Source: Promethearchaeota archaeon (GTDB taxonomy: Archaea > Asgardarchaeota > Lokiarchaeia > Sigynarchaeales > SOKP01). Taken from it: a stretch of DNA of 6,965 nucleotides. Both the position numbers and the translations under genes were made by a program. The stretch is taken from the NCBI GenBank assembly GCA_016839655.1, contig JAEOTW010000388.1:1-6965 (forward strand), in the 5' to 3' direction. The notes under the pieces are model-generated. The model saw only the letters and a program-made list of their open reading frames with translations, was not told the origin of the DNA and did not search any database. Below, piece by piece: positions 1 through 6,414 of this stretch; the stretch's first letter is position 1, and each line of letters opens with the position of its first letter.

Positions 1-373
1 GAATATTTTCAGTTATTTTTTTTGAGTTATAATTCTTTTTTTCTAATCGATTAATTAATTCATCTGGATGGCACCTTAAAATAAAAATGTAATCAATATA
101 TTTATTCGGAATAATATCGGAAAAATGACTTTCTATTATCAAGAATGAAGGATTACTCTTTTTTATCTTCCTAATTTTTTTCAAGACATAGGGTAGAAAT
201 ATTTTAAAATCAACAATGGTCGTTTTTCTTTCTTCATCATATTCGAAAGAAAAGTCATCAGAAGTTGCTAATTCATTTAAAGAAATTGTTCTACTATTAA
301 CTAAATTAGACAACTCTTTTGCTACAGAGGTTTTACCACAACCAGGAGTACCAGAGATTATAATGTTTTTCAT
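1..373 (-). CDS. fap7: AK6/Fap7-type adenylate kinase, N-terminal part (gene runs off the left edge)
   Basis: Translating the minus strand from the ATG at 373-371 gives 124 codons that stay open to the edge. Residues 8-15 (GTPGCGKT) are a Walker A P-loop of the AK6 type. Residues 54-66 (VDFKIFLPYVLKK) follow the family pattern, residues 78-86 (LIIESHFSD) are the Walker B-like strand, and residues 99-124 (LRCHPDEL, then NRLEKKNYNSKKITENI) match the family's 'HP..L..RL..R.Y...KI.EN' segment. AK6/Fap7 (hCINAP) proteins are P-loop NMP kinases/ATPases that bind uS11 and act in the last steps of small-subunit rRNA maturation. The family is usually about 170-190 residues, so roughly the last third is missing here. 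The gene lies 75 bp past the 3' end of a tRNA gene on the same strand. A TATA-like element about 23 nt before the ATG suggests leaderless transcription. The family call is firm; the ribosome role is family knowledge and not visible here. Confidence 0.87.
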   Translation of the reverse strand, partial: MKNIIISGTPGCGKTSVAKELSNLVNSRTISLNELATSDDFSFEYDEERKTTIVDFKIFLPYVLKKIRKIKKSNPSFLIIESHFSDIIPNKYIDYIFILRCHPDELINRLEKKNYNSKKITENI

Positions 374-390
374 TTCTAAATTTATAAGAT

Positions 391-400
391 AGATTTATAA
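391..400 (-). promoter_or_regulatory. TATA box-like element of the AK6/Fap7 gene
   Basis: Read on the minus strand this is TTATAAATCT, centred about 23 nt before the ATG at 373. That spacing fits an archaeal promoter with little or no leader, and no Shine-Dalgarno motif precedes the ATG. The whole region is AT-rich, so chance matches are likely and the assignment rests on spacing. Confidence 0.35.
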
Positions 401-439
401 TTAAAAAAGTCAACGAAGTTTATTGAAATTTACTCAAAT

Positions 440-445
440 AAAAAA
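440..445 (-). terminator. Oligo-T terminator after tRNA-Ile
   Basis: The minus strand has a run of six T starting 4 nt after the discriminator base of the tRNA (A at 449). Archaeal RNA polymerase stops at short T-runs without needing a hairpin. The position directly after a tRNA with no encoded CCA fits a primary 3' end. Confidence 0.5.
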
Positions 446-448
446 GAA

Positions 449-565
449 TGGGAAAGGGGGGCTTCGAACCCCCGACCTCACGGTTATCAGCCGTGCGCTA
501 TACCAGGCTAAGCCACTGGAGAGATGCTTATAATATAATCATCTGCTCTCCCAAGCTGCTTTCCC
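449..565 (-). tRNA. tRNA-Ile(GAU) with a 43-nt insertion between positions 7 and 8
   Basis: A complete cloverleaf forms once an insertion is set aside. The acceptor stem is GGGAAAG (565-559) with CUUUCCC (456-450), seven perfect pairs, followed by discriminator A449. U8-G9 lie at 515-514. The D-stem is GCUU (513-510) with UAGC (500-497), where the last position is a U-U mismatch. The anticodon stem is CACGG/CCGUG (495-491 and 483-479) with loop CUGAUAA, giving anticodon GAU at 488-486. The variable loop is AGGUC, and the T-stem is GGGGG/CCCCC around UUCGAAG. CCA is not encoded. The D-loop AGCCUGGUA is typical of archaea. Isoleucine identity is secure from anticodon GAU with A73. The odd point is that the acceptor strand at 559 and U8 at 515 are 43 nt apart, far more than a tRNA allows, so the insertion must be an intron or the gene must be defective. 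The perfect acceptor stem argues that the gene is functional. Confidence 0.9.
516..558 (-). other. Probable tRNA intron at a non-canonical position (7/8)
   Basis: These 43 nt separate the 5' acceptor strand from U8 of tRNA-Ile. G559 and G516 are identical, so the splice boundary could be shifted by one base (559-517). The insert folds into a long hairpin: GGAGA (551-547) with UCUCC (522-518), a three-base bulge GCA (546-544), GAUG (543-540) with CAUC (526-523), then UUAU/AUAA around a three-base loop. Archaeal tRNA introns are cut by the splicing endonuclease at bulge-helix-bulge motifs, and introns outside position 37/38 are known. I could not draw a strict 3-4-3 bulge-helix-bulge at the required boundaries. 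A relaxed motif, or a degenerate insert, remains possible. The start of the insert (CAGCUUGGGAGAGC) loosely resembles a D-arm. Confidence 0.65.
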
Positions 566-585
566 ATTCAAAGTTTAGTCCTAAA

Positions 586-598
586 AATTATAATTCTT
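586..598 (-). promoter_or_regulatory. TATA box-like element of tRNA-Ile
   Basis: The minus strand reads AAGAATTATAATT, centred about 27 nt upstream of tRNA nucleotide 1 (565). A purine-rich AAAG in front could serve as the TFB recognition element. A second AT-rich match (TTTTATAG, 603-610) lies farther away. Spacing favours the first. Confidence 0.35.
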
Positions 599-668
599 TA
601 TTCTATAAAAACTAAAGTAGTTATTGTAATAGTATAATTTGATTGAATATTTTAAATCATATATAACT

Positions 669-673
669 AAAAA
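669..673 (-). terminator. Possible weak T-run terminator after the nuclease gene
   Basis: On the minus strand a run of five T follows about 85 nt after the TGA stop at 760-758, within the self-complementary AAAAACTTTTT. It is the best T-run before the tRNA promoter, but in such AT-rich sequence it may be chance. Confidence 0.2.
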
Positions 674-757
674 GTTTTTTGTCAATGTATAATGTAAGCA
701 TCCTTTCTATATTTATAAGAAGTTAACTAGAGAACCTTTGATTCTATAAGGTCCATT

Positions 758-2149
758 TCACCCAAATGGCTTATATTTGATATAGGGATCATATTTTAAA
801 AGAACATCCCTATAACCAAATAATTCTTTAACTTGATTATTAAATTGTCTAATAAATTCTTGTATTACTTCTTTTTGGTTATAAATCAATTTTTTGCGAT
901 CGAATCCATTCTTTTCTTTCAATCTTATTAAAATAACTTTTTTCTTATAGGAAACTTTGTTTTTAACTGAATCTCTAGCCTTGATTGAGGCAAAATCCTC
1001 TAAATTATTACAGAAAGGATTTTTAATTAGATCTTCCTCATCATGATGAGACCCATCATATTCTCCAGCCACGGAAAATTTATATTTGGTTCCATTTCTT
1101 CCTATAATGCAAACATTATGACAAAATTGATCATATCTTAATTGACCTACGAAAACAGGAATTATATAATTAATTCCATTAATCTCTATGGCCTTTCTAA
1201 TAATTTTTTCTCTATGAATTCCACATGCATTCTCCAATCTCACTTGAGCTTCAAATTTTGTGTTGAAAAATTGTTCTAAATAATTTCTCATCACTTTTTC
1301 GCAGAGATATTCATTACAGTATGGACACCAGTTATACTCATAAATAAGTTTTCTCACTCGGATCGGAAACTTATGTCCATTTCCACATGATATGTTCAAA
1401 TATCTTTCAGTAGGATAATCATACATTGATTCAAAAGCGACCTTCGGAGTTAAAATACGTGCTTTTCCATGATATAATTGATAAAGAAAGGATTTAATAT
1501 CATCATATTCAATTTTTTTTCTTTTAGCACATTGCTTTCCCCAAATATTGTTATAAATTTCATGTGATTCAATAAGACTTAAACCTTTAATTTGAGTAAG
1601 ATAATCTATAACCCAGAGTTTAAATGTATTTTTACTGATTAGATTTCTTAATTCACTATTTAGTAATTTATTTCTTGTTGGTATCAAAGAGGTTCTTTCA
1701 GGATATAGTCTAATATACTTCTCAATTATTTCATAAAATCCTACTTTTTCCTTTTGTTTAGCTGAATTTTCAGGCCAAAATATCTTAAAGATTCGATCTG
1801 CTGTGTTTTTCTCGTATAAATATTCCAACCAATTTAAAATATAAATCCTAAGAGTTGACCTTGAAATTCCTAAACGATCTGATATATTTCTTAAAGATCC
1901 AAATCTGTTATCATATACAATGTCTTTATAACAATTTATTGGATCATTTCCTAATAAATCGATTACAAAATTTCTAATATCTTGTTTTTCTTTTTCATTG
2001 AAATTTGAACAACTGAAAGGTAAACCCGTTTTTGTTGTAACTGACCGAACTTTATTAATGTGACGTTTAAAATTACAATTATTGGAATAACTTGCTCTAA
2101 AATAACTCTTACCATTATTAATTATTGCTTTTTTATTTTCTCTTTTCAT
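758..2149 (-). CDS. HTH, zinc-finger and Vsr/PD-(D/E)XK-like nuclease protein
   Basis: This is a 463-residue soluble protein, ATG to TGA. Residues 84-108 (GSLRNISDRLGISRSTLRIY onwards) look like a helix-turn-helix. Residues 255-278 carry C255-GNG-H259 and WC275-PY-C278, a four-ligand zinc finger common in front of Vsr-like endonuclease folds. From E284 (CEKVMRNYLEQFF, then KFE) onwards the pattern fits such a fold: an acidic residue on the first helix, D340 (RYDQF), the cluster E363-Y-D365-G-S-H-H369, then R392-D393-SVK396, and a strand VILIRL (405-410). This resembles Vsr, EDxHD homing endonucleases and other very-short-patch-type nucleases. The predicted role is DNA-binding endonuclease, either for defence or as a selfish homing enzyme; the substrate is unknown. 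It lies 192 bp upstream of tRNA-Ile on the same strand and 246 bp downstream of the giant orphan gene. No Shine-Dalgarno motif is close to the ATG. The nuclease fold is inferred from motifs only. Confidence 0.8.
   Translation of the reverse strand: MKRENKKAIINNGKSYFRASYSNNCNFKRHINKVRSVTTKTGLPFSCSNFNEKEKQDIRNFVIDLLGNDPINCYKDIVYDNRFGSLRNISDRLGISRSTLRIYILNWLEYLYEKNTADRIFKIFWPENSAKQKEKVGFYEIIEKYIRLYPERTSLIPTRNKLLNSELRNLISKNTFKLWVIDYLTQIKGLSLIESHEIYNNIWGKQCAKRKKIEYDDIKSFLYQLYHGKARILTPKVAFESMYDYPTERYLNISCGNGHKFPIRVRKLIYEYNWCPYCNEYLCEKVMRNYLEQFFNTKFEAQVRLENACGIHREKIIRKAIEINGINYIIPVFVGQLRYDQFCHNVCIIGRNGTKYKFSVAGEYDGSHHDEEDLIKNPFCNNLEDFASIKARDSVKNKVSYKKKVILIRLKEKNGFDRKKLIYNQKEVIQEFIRQFNNQVKELFGYRDVLLKYDPYIKYKPFG
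1316..1387 (-). other. Zinc-finger coding segment (CxNGH ... WCPxC) of the nuclease-like protein
   Basis: Residues 255-278 of the 463-residue protein place three cysteines and one histidine (C255, H259, C275, C278) with a tryptophan before the second pair. The spacing C-x3-H-x15-C-x2-C is that of a treble-clef or zinc-ribbon finger. It directly precedes the putative catalytic domain, a common arrangement in Vsr-like nucleases. Confidence 0.65.
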
Positions 2150-2188
2150 TTTATTTTTTTATTTCTCTAACCTGGGTTTATGTTTTTT

Positions 2189-2196
2189 TTTTATAA
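2189..2196 (-). promoter_or_regulatory. TATA box-like element of the nuclease-like gene
   Basis: The minus strand reads TTATAAAA, preceded by purine-rich AAGA as a possible TFB recognition element and followed by more A. Transcription would begin near 2166 and leave a leader of about 17 nt before the ATG at 2149. A second AT-rich match (GGTATAAAATATA, about 2222-2234) would give a longer leader. The 246-bp gap from 2150 to 2395 holds nothing else I can support. Confidence 0.35.
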
Positions 2197-2381
2197 TCTT
2201 AGTGTTATTAATTTTCTTTAGATATATTTTATACCACGTTTATAAATTCATACATTATTCCGTATATGATTTTGTCTTTATAAATATTTTAAAAATCTTT
2301 AATGAAATTCTGCCGTTACAAATAAATTAGAGAAATTAGATAGAAAATCGTGTTTCAAAGATGAAATTTGAGATTTTTTTT

Positions 2382-2392
2382 AAAATTAAAAA
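2382..2392 (-). terminator. T-rich terminator of the 1211-codon gene
   Basis: The minus strand reads TTTTTAATTTT, beginning 3 nt past the TGA stop (2398-2396). Two closely spaced T-runs right after a stop codon fit archaeal intrinsic termination without a hairpin. Confidence 0.4.
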
Positions 2393-2395
2393 CTA

Positions 2396-5300
2396 TCAAT
2401 CAATATATTTTTCCTGGATAAGTTCAGGATATAAATATTCAAATGATTTACCAAATAGTTTATGATTCATCCACACTTTTGCTTTTGAATCCCAAATTAA
2501 ATTTACCAAAGGATTATATTTTTCAAAAGAAAAAGCATTCCCATAGATTGATTTGATAAAAGAGTCACCATTTACTAAATCAGTTATAATCAAGTATTTT
2601 TCAACCTTCAAATATTGAAATATGTATTCGAAAATTCTCAAAAATTCAGAAAGTTCACAATTAGGAAGATAAAGTTTAATCATTAACCCATTCTTTACCT
2701 CTATTTTCTCATCAAAACCGTGTATATAATATTCTCCTTCAATATCATAAACAAACCCATAATTGAAATATTGAAATATATTCCTAAGTATATTGGTTGT
2801 ATCTTTATTTAAATTTAATAAAATGATTTGGATTTTTTCTTTCAAATCTAAATTCTTTAGTGAAACATAAGGAAAGATTAATTTATTTCTTACTAGAAAA
2901 TGAATCTTATCGAAAATCTGATTACTGTTATTGTTAAGTAATTCTTTGAGATCCACAGAATGCCAATTGTATAAATGCAGTAAATCTTTATAATAAGAAG
3001 AATCAGGATTATTATAATCTTTAACTACTAAATTACTAGTATCAAAATGCTTCACTTCTGAGGTTGGAACTTTATAATTTGGATTGAAAAGAATGTTTAG
3101 TATATAAGTTTTATAATTATTAGGATCTAAATACCATCCATTTGAACTTAAATTGTGGTTGAAATGAAAAATTTGAGATATGGATTTTATGGTAAGTAGG
3201 CAATATTCTCTGATTTTATTCTTGCTTCTCAACCAGTTAAGATATGAATTGTTAGGATCGTTAAAAGGAAAAATGTACTTAATAAACAATGAATTTGAAC
3301 TATCGATTGAAGCTATGTGTTTAATCTTTTGAAATGTATTTGTAAATAACATTTTAAAATCGATTTCTTCTAAATCATTAGGGGTGATATATAAGAGATA
3401 TTGATCTAATCCAAAATTTTGGAAAGCAGGAAAAAGTTTTATTGATTTAATATAATTACTGAAATAATGATCTTTACTTGTTATTTCAAATTCTTCTTTA
3501 TTTGAAAAGTATTTTTCAAGGTTTAAATGAAAATTCAATAATTTTTGAAGATCTTTGGGTTTAAAACTGACAGGTTCATTTAAAATTCGTCTATTGATTT
3601 TATCAATCAGTTTTGACATATCTGCTTTTTTAAACCAAAGTTTAACTGAGCTTACAGTTTTTTCTTTAAATGGTTTTAGCTCTTCACCCATAATTCCTTT
3701 AATGTAAAGAAAGTATTGCTCAAACAGATCTTTAGTATAGAAAAACGCTTTTTGATTGAAATCATAGAATTCTTTTCTTGAAAAAGTTTGTAATAATCCA
3801 TTCCAAGAATAGCGATTAAAAGAGATAATGTCTTTTTCACACTTATTAGATAATAAAGATATAAACAATATTTTTTCTTCATTTTTCAAATGAGGTATAA
3901 AAAGTTGTAAGAAGATATATTCTTGTTTATTGAATAAATCTGTTGTTTCATAGAAATAGATTTTTGGAAACCATTTTTTCATTTTGTTTAGTATAACTCT
4001 AACTTCAGGGGAATTCTTTAAAATTAATTGAGGAAAATAGCTTGCGATTGAATTTGTCCAAATGCTATCAATTAAATAAGGCTTAACTATCTTAGGATTA
4101 TTATTTACAAAATCATTGATTTTGAGATTGATTGTTTTACTTGTTATTTCGTAGTATTTATTATTTTTTTTTAAATTTCGAAGTCGTTCCTTTTTTATAT
4201 GAGTAATTTCCTTTAATAATTCTAAATTAGATATTAATTTTTTAATTGATTTGATACTAAATATTTTTAAATTATAACATAATTTTAAAAACTTACAAAA
4301 AAATTGGATTTTTTCCATTTCTTCTTCATATTTATCTCTAGAATTTAAATAATTTAAAAAGAGATTTTTAAAAGAATAGGAATTAGAATCTATAATGTCG
4401 AAAAATGCATCCTCTTCGATTAATTGTAAAGTGTATTCTTTCTCATAAAAATCTTTAAATTGATTAAAATCATTCATAGTATCTCTTGATTCTTTTTCTA
4501 TTATCAGAGAATAATTAACCCATTTTTCTAACTCATCTTTAATATAAAAAAATCCAAAGTTTTGATTTCTATCTAAAAAATTAAGGAAATCCTCTTGGAG
4601 TTTAGGAGAATCAGTTAAATCTTCTAAACCCTTTTCTAATTCTTTAATTAAACCATTTTCACCGGATAAAAAATTATTATAATCGGATTTAATTATATTT
4701 GAAATTTCTCTTCTTCTTGAAAAGTTAATTCCGACATAGGAAAAGAATCTTATTCTGTCCAGAATTAAAAAATCTAAGAGTTTTAAATTTGCGTTGTTAA
4801 AAGTTGTACTATATTGTTGTATAAATTCAAGTTGGTAGTTATTTCGGTAGTTTTTCTTATTATGGTTTATTATGTGCCCGTTTTTATAAGATTCTCTAAA
4901 ATAATTTAAATTCAAAGAGAAAACATATTTTTTTGCTAACGAACAGATCTTTTTTATTAAATATCCATTTTGTTCCATTTTTTCTAACATGTATTTCAAA
5001 TCTTCTATATAAATCTCTGGAATGACAAAATACGCCGTCAATTCTATAGAAAAATTAGCTACTGAAAGATTTGGCATAATCATGAATGGCATTTGGTTAA
5101 TTATCTTGTCAATTTGAGCCTTTCTTAAAAGTGGATTAAATTTAAAATAACATGTTATAAGAGCTATATTTAGGGCTTTCCAATCGAAATAATAGGTTGG
5201 GGTAATAAAACTATATTTATTTATCCAACGTAAGTTTTTATTAAAACTCCGCAAACTTAAATCGGTATTGATAATCCCCCTTTTTTTAAAATACTTAAAA

Positions 5301-6031
5301 TTATTGCTAAATCCTTCTAAAGTATCACAATTTTTTATTCTATAGAAAATTTCGGTTAAAACTCTTAATGTTTCAGCAATCTCATTATTCTGTAAACTTT
5401 TTGAGGCTTTAAATAAAAAATCTTCATATATTTTTCCAAGGGTAAAATGTAAATTTTCAGCATAATTTAAGTTTGGATTTCTCCTAAGATATTCAAAGAA
5501 GTATTTTTTCGGACTTTCATTAGATTGACTGTCTTCTAATTCAAGGAATTTGTCAAACCGAAATTTATCAGATTGATTGACTAGAAAAGTGTAATTTATG
5601 TACTTTTCTCTTATAAATGATTTCCATTGTTTAATTAATGAAAATTCTTTCAAATCAATTTCAACAAATTGATTAATAGCAAAATCAACAAAATTGGTTT
5701 CTTTTAAATTATCGGGTATGAAGACTAGATACGCACTTTGAAGTATCAAAAAAGGAAAGAATTCCCTAAAATCCCTTAAGAGTTGGATATGAAATATACC
5801 TTCTCTAATAAATCTATTTACTCCATAACTAGTTAATCTTTTATTAAATTCTATGTTGTTTATTAATTCATCAATAACATAGATTCTTACTTTTCTATTG
5901 ATTACTTCCAAATTTAAATAAGCTTTTAGCTCATTCATTAGAGAAAGGAATATTTGATTTATACTAGTGGTATCAGCAATAACAGATTTTTTCAAGCTAT
6001 CTAAATTAGGAGAATTAACCAATTTTACCAA
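2396..6031 (-). CDS. Giant orphan protein of unknown function (1211 residues)
   Basis: I do not recognise this protein. The frame is open for 1211 codons and is long enough to be certainly coding. It starts at TTG (6031-6029); no ATG or GTG lies upstream before the in-frame stop at 6088-6086, and the first internal Met is residue 32. An AT-rich TATA-like box 28 nt before the TTG supports that start and leaderless translation. The protein is rich in Asn, Lys, Phe, Tyr, Ile and Leu and looks mostly helical, with a probable amphipathic or coiled-coil stretch at about 565-625. No signal peptide, Walker motif, cysteine cluster or clear membrane span is visible; a hydrophobic stretch at 91-106 is too short and better read as core. 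The C-terminus differs: residues 1065-1105 and 1115-1152 look like two beta-alpha-beta modules (KIQIILLNLN then GFVYDIEGEYYIHGF; GLMIKLYLP then EKYLIITDLVNG), which could be ACT- or ferredoxin-like. The next gene on this strand is the nuclease-like gene, 246 bp away. A structural, regulatory or defence role would be a guess. Confidence 0.85.
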   Translation of the reverse strand: MVKLVNSPNLDSLKKSVIADTTSINQIFLSLMNELKAYLNLEVINRKVRIYVIDELINNIEFNKRLTSYGVNRFIREGIFHIQLLRDFREFFPFLILQSAYLVFIPDNLKETNFVDFAINQFVEIDLKEFSLIKQWKSFIREKYINYTFLVNQSDKFRFDKFLELEDSQSNESPKKYFFEYLRRNPNLNYAENLHFTLGKIYEDFLFKASKSLQNNEIAETLRVLTEIFYRIKNCDTLEGFSNNFKYFKKRGIINTDLSLRSFNKNLRWINKYSFITPTYYFDWKALNIALITCYFKFNPLLRKAQIDKIINQMPFMIMPNLSVANFSIELTAYFVIPEIYIEDLKYMLEKMEQNGYLIKKICSLAKKYVFSLNLNYFRESYKNGHIINHNKKNYRNNYQLEFIQQYSTTFNNANLKLLDFLILDRIRFFSYVGINFSRRREISNIIKSDYNNFLSGENGLIKELEKGLEDLTDSPKLQEDFLNFLDRNQNFGFFYIKDELEKWVNYSLIIEKESRDTMNDFNQFKDFYEKEYTLQLIEEDAFFDIIDSNSYSFKNLFLNYLNSRDKYEEEMEKIQFFCKFLKLCYNLKIFSIKSIKKLISNLELLKEITHIKKERLRNLKKNNKYYEITSKTINLKINDFVNNNPKIVKPYLIDSIWTNSIASYFPQLILKNSPEVRVILNKMKKWFPKIYFYETTDLFNKQEYIFLQLFIPHLKNEEKILFISLLSNKCEKDIISFNRYSWNGLLQTFSRKEFYDFNQKAFFYTKDLFEQYFLYIKGIMGEELKPFKEKTVSSVKLWFKKADMSKLIDKINRRILNEPVSFKPKDLQKLLNFHLNLEKYFSNKEEFEITSKDHYFSNYIKSIKLFPAFQNFGLDQYLLYITPNDLEEIDFKMLFTNTFQKIKHIASIDSSNSLFIKYIFPFNDPNNSYLNWLRSKNKIREYCLLTIKSISQIFHFNHNLSSNGWYLDPNNYKTYILNILFNPNYKVPTSEVKHFDTSNLVVKDYNNPDSSYYKDLLHLYNWHSVDLKELLNNNSNQIFDKIHFLVRNKLIFPYVSLKNLDLKEKIQIILLNLNKDTTNILRNIFQYFNYGFVYDIEGEYYIHGFDEKIEVKNGLMIKLYLPNCELSEFLRIFEYIFQYLKVEKYLIITDLVNGDSFIKSIYGNAFSFEKYNPLVNLIWDSKAKVWMNHKLFGKSFEYLYPELIQEKYID
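2576..2848 (-). other. C-terminal alpha/beta double module of the giant orphan
   Basis: This segment codes residues 1062-1152. Two stretches repeat the order strand, helix, strand: KIQIILLNLN / TTNILRNIFQYF / YGFVYDIEGEYYIHGF and GLMIKLYLP / LSEFLRIFEYIFQYL / KVEKYLIITD. The contrast with the helical remainder suggests a separately folding unit, perhaps ligand-binding as in ACT-like domains. This is read from residue patterns only. Confidence 0.35.
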
Positions 6032-6063
6032 TTTGTAATTTAATTTTTGTCCTGAATTTAAAT
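6029..6063 (-). promoter_or_regulatory. TATA-like box and leaderless TTG start of the giant orphan gene
   Basis: The minus strand has ATTTAAAT at 6063-6056, centred about 28 nt before the TTG at 6031-6029. That is where an archaeal TATA box should lie if transcription begins at the start codon. No Shine-Dalgarno motif sits at usable distance; GGA at 6052-6050 is too far. The spacing decides the start in favour of TTG at 6031 over the later Met32. Confidence 0.45.
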
Positions 6064-6182
6064 AAAATATGCAGTATTTTACTTTTTAAACTTTTTTATC
6101 GAAATTCCTTTTGAATCGAATAAAATATTTCATTATAAAAAAATAAAATTTGTTTTCTGGTTAATTTAGAAAATTCTTTCTG

Positions 6183-6190
6183 TTTAAATA
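6183..6190 (+). promoter_or_regulatory. Consensus TATA box of the small peptide gene
   Basis: TTTAAATA matches the archaeal TATA consensus exactly. Transcription would begin near 6212, leaving a leader of about 34 nt before the TTG at 6246. The match and the divergent layout with the minus-strand giant gene suggest a two-way promoter region between 6032 and 6245, with separate boxes for each direction. Confidence 0.45.
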
Positions 6191-6245
6191 GAATAGTGTA
6201 GAAAAAATGACATAAATTCATTTGACTACAAAATAGGTTAGAATT

Positions 6246-6359
6246 TTGAAATTATTAAAGATTTATAAAGTACTTTTATTTGTATTAATCGGCATTGCTT
6301 CCTTTTTACCTATGACTAGCATTGTATTAGGTTATAATGGAAGTGGTGGAGGACCATAA
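6246..6359 (+). CDS. 37-residue secreted or membrane mini-peptide with a Gly-rich tail
   Basis: A short frame begins at TTG (6246-6248) and ends at two consecutive stops (TAA TAA, 6357-6362). An in-frame stop at 6234-6236 leaves TTG as the only usual start codon upstream of the hydrophobic part. The N-terminus KLLKIYK is positively charged. A hydrophobic stretch follows (VLLFVLIGIASFLPMTSIVL), then the polar glycine-rich tail GYNGSGGGP. This is the layout of a signal peptide or single membrane helix with a very short exported tail. AGGT about 8 nt upstream may be a weak ribosome site. A consensus TATA box lies 60 bp upstream and a strong T-rich terminator downstream, so the unit looks complete. 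It could instead be the remnant signal sequence of a decayed secreted protein, but the double stop and the terminator speak against that. No function can be named. Confidence 0.55.
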   Translation: MKLLKIYKVLLFVLIGIASFLPMTSIVLGYNGSGGGP

Positions 6360-6393
6360 TAATATTGTATATGCCTATTAATCATAAAAACTA

Positions 6394-6414
6394 TTTTTAA
6401 TTTTTTTTACTTTT
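6394..6414 (+). terminator. T-rich terminator after the mini-peptide
   Basis: Runs of five, eight and four T lie within 21 nt (6394-6398, 6401-6408, 6411-6414), about 35 nt after the double stop of the mini-peptide. This is the strongest plus-strand T-run signal in the window and fits archaeal termination. Confidence 0.5.

Noticed and set aside
1038..1052. C box-like TGATGA on the plus strand, suggesting a C/D box guide RNA
   Set aside because: It is inside the nuclease-like coding region on the opposite strand, encodes part of the conserved DGSHH segment, and no properly spaced D box or terminal stem was found.
449..2149. Integrated element using tRNA-Ile as attachment site
   Set aside because: I found no second copy of the tRNA 3' end in the window and no integrase gene, so integration is not supported by this sequence.
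3676..3882. A 68-codon open frame on the minus strand
   Set aside because: It lies wholly inside the 1211-codon gene on the same strand in another frame, has no promoter or ribosome site of its own, and its composition is what a shifted frame of AT-rich coding DNA gives.
5714..5761. Possible membrane helix in the giant orphan (residues 91-106)
   Set aside because: The hydrophobic run is only about 16 residues, ends in proline and is flanked by ordinary amphipathic helices; no other span or signal peptide supports membrane placement.
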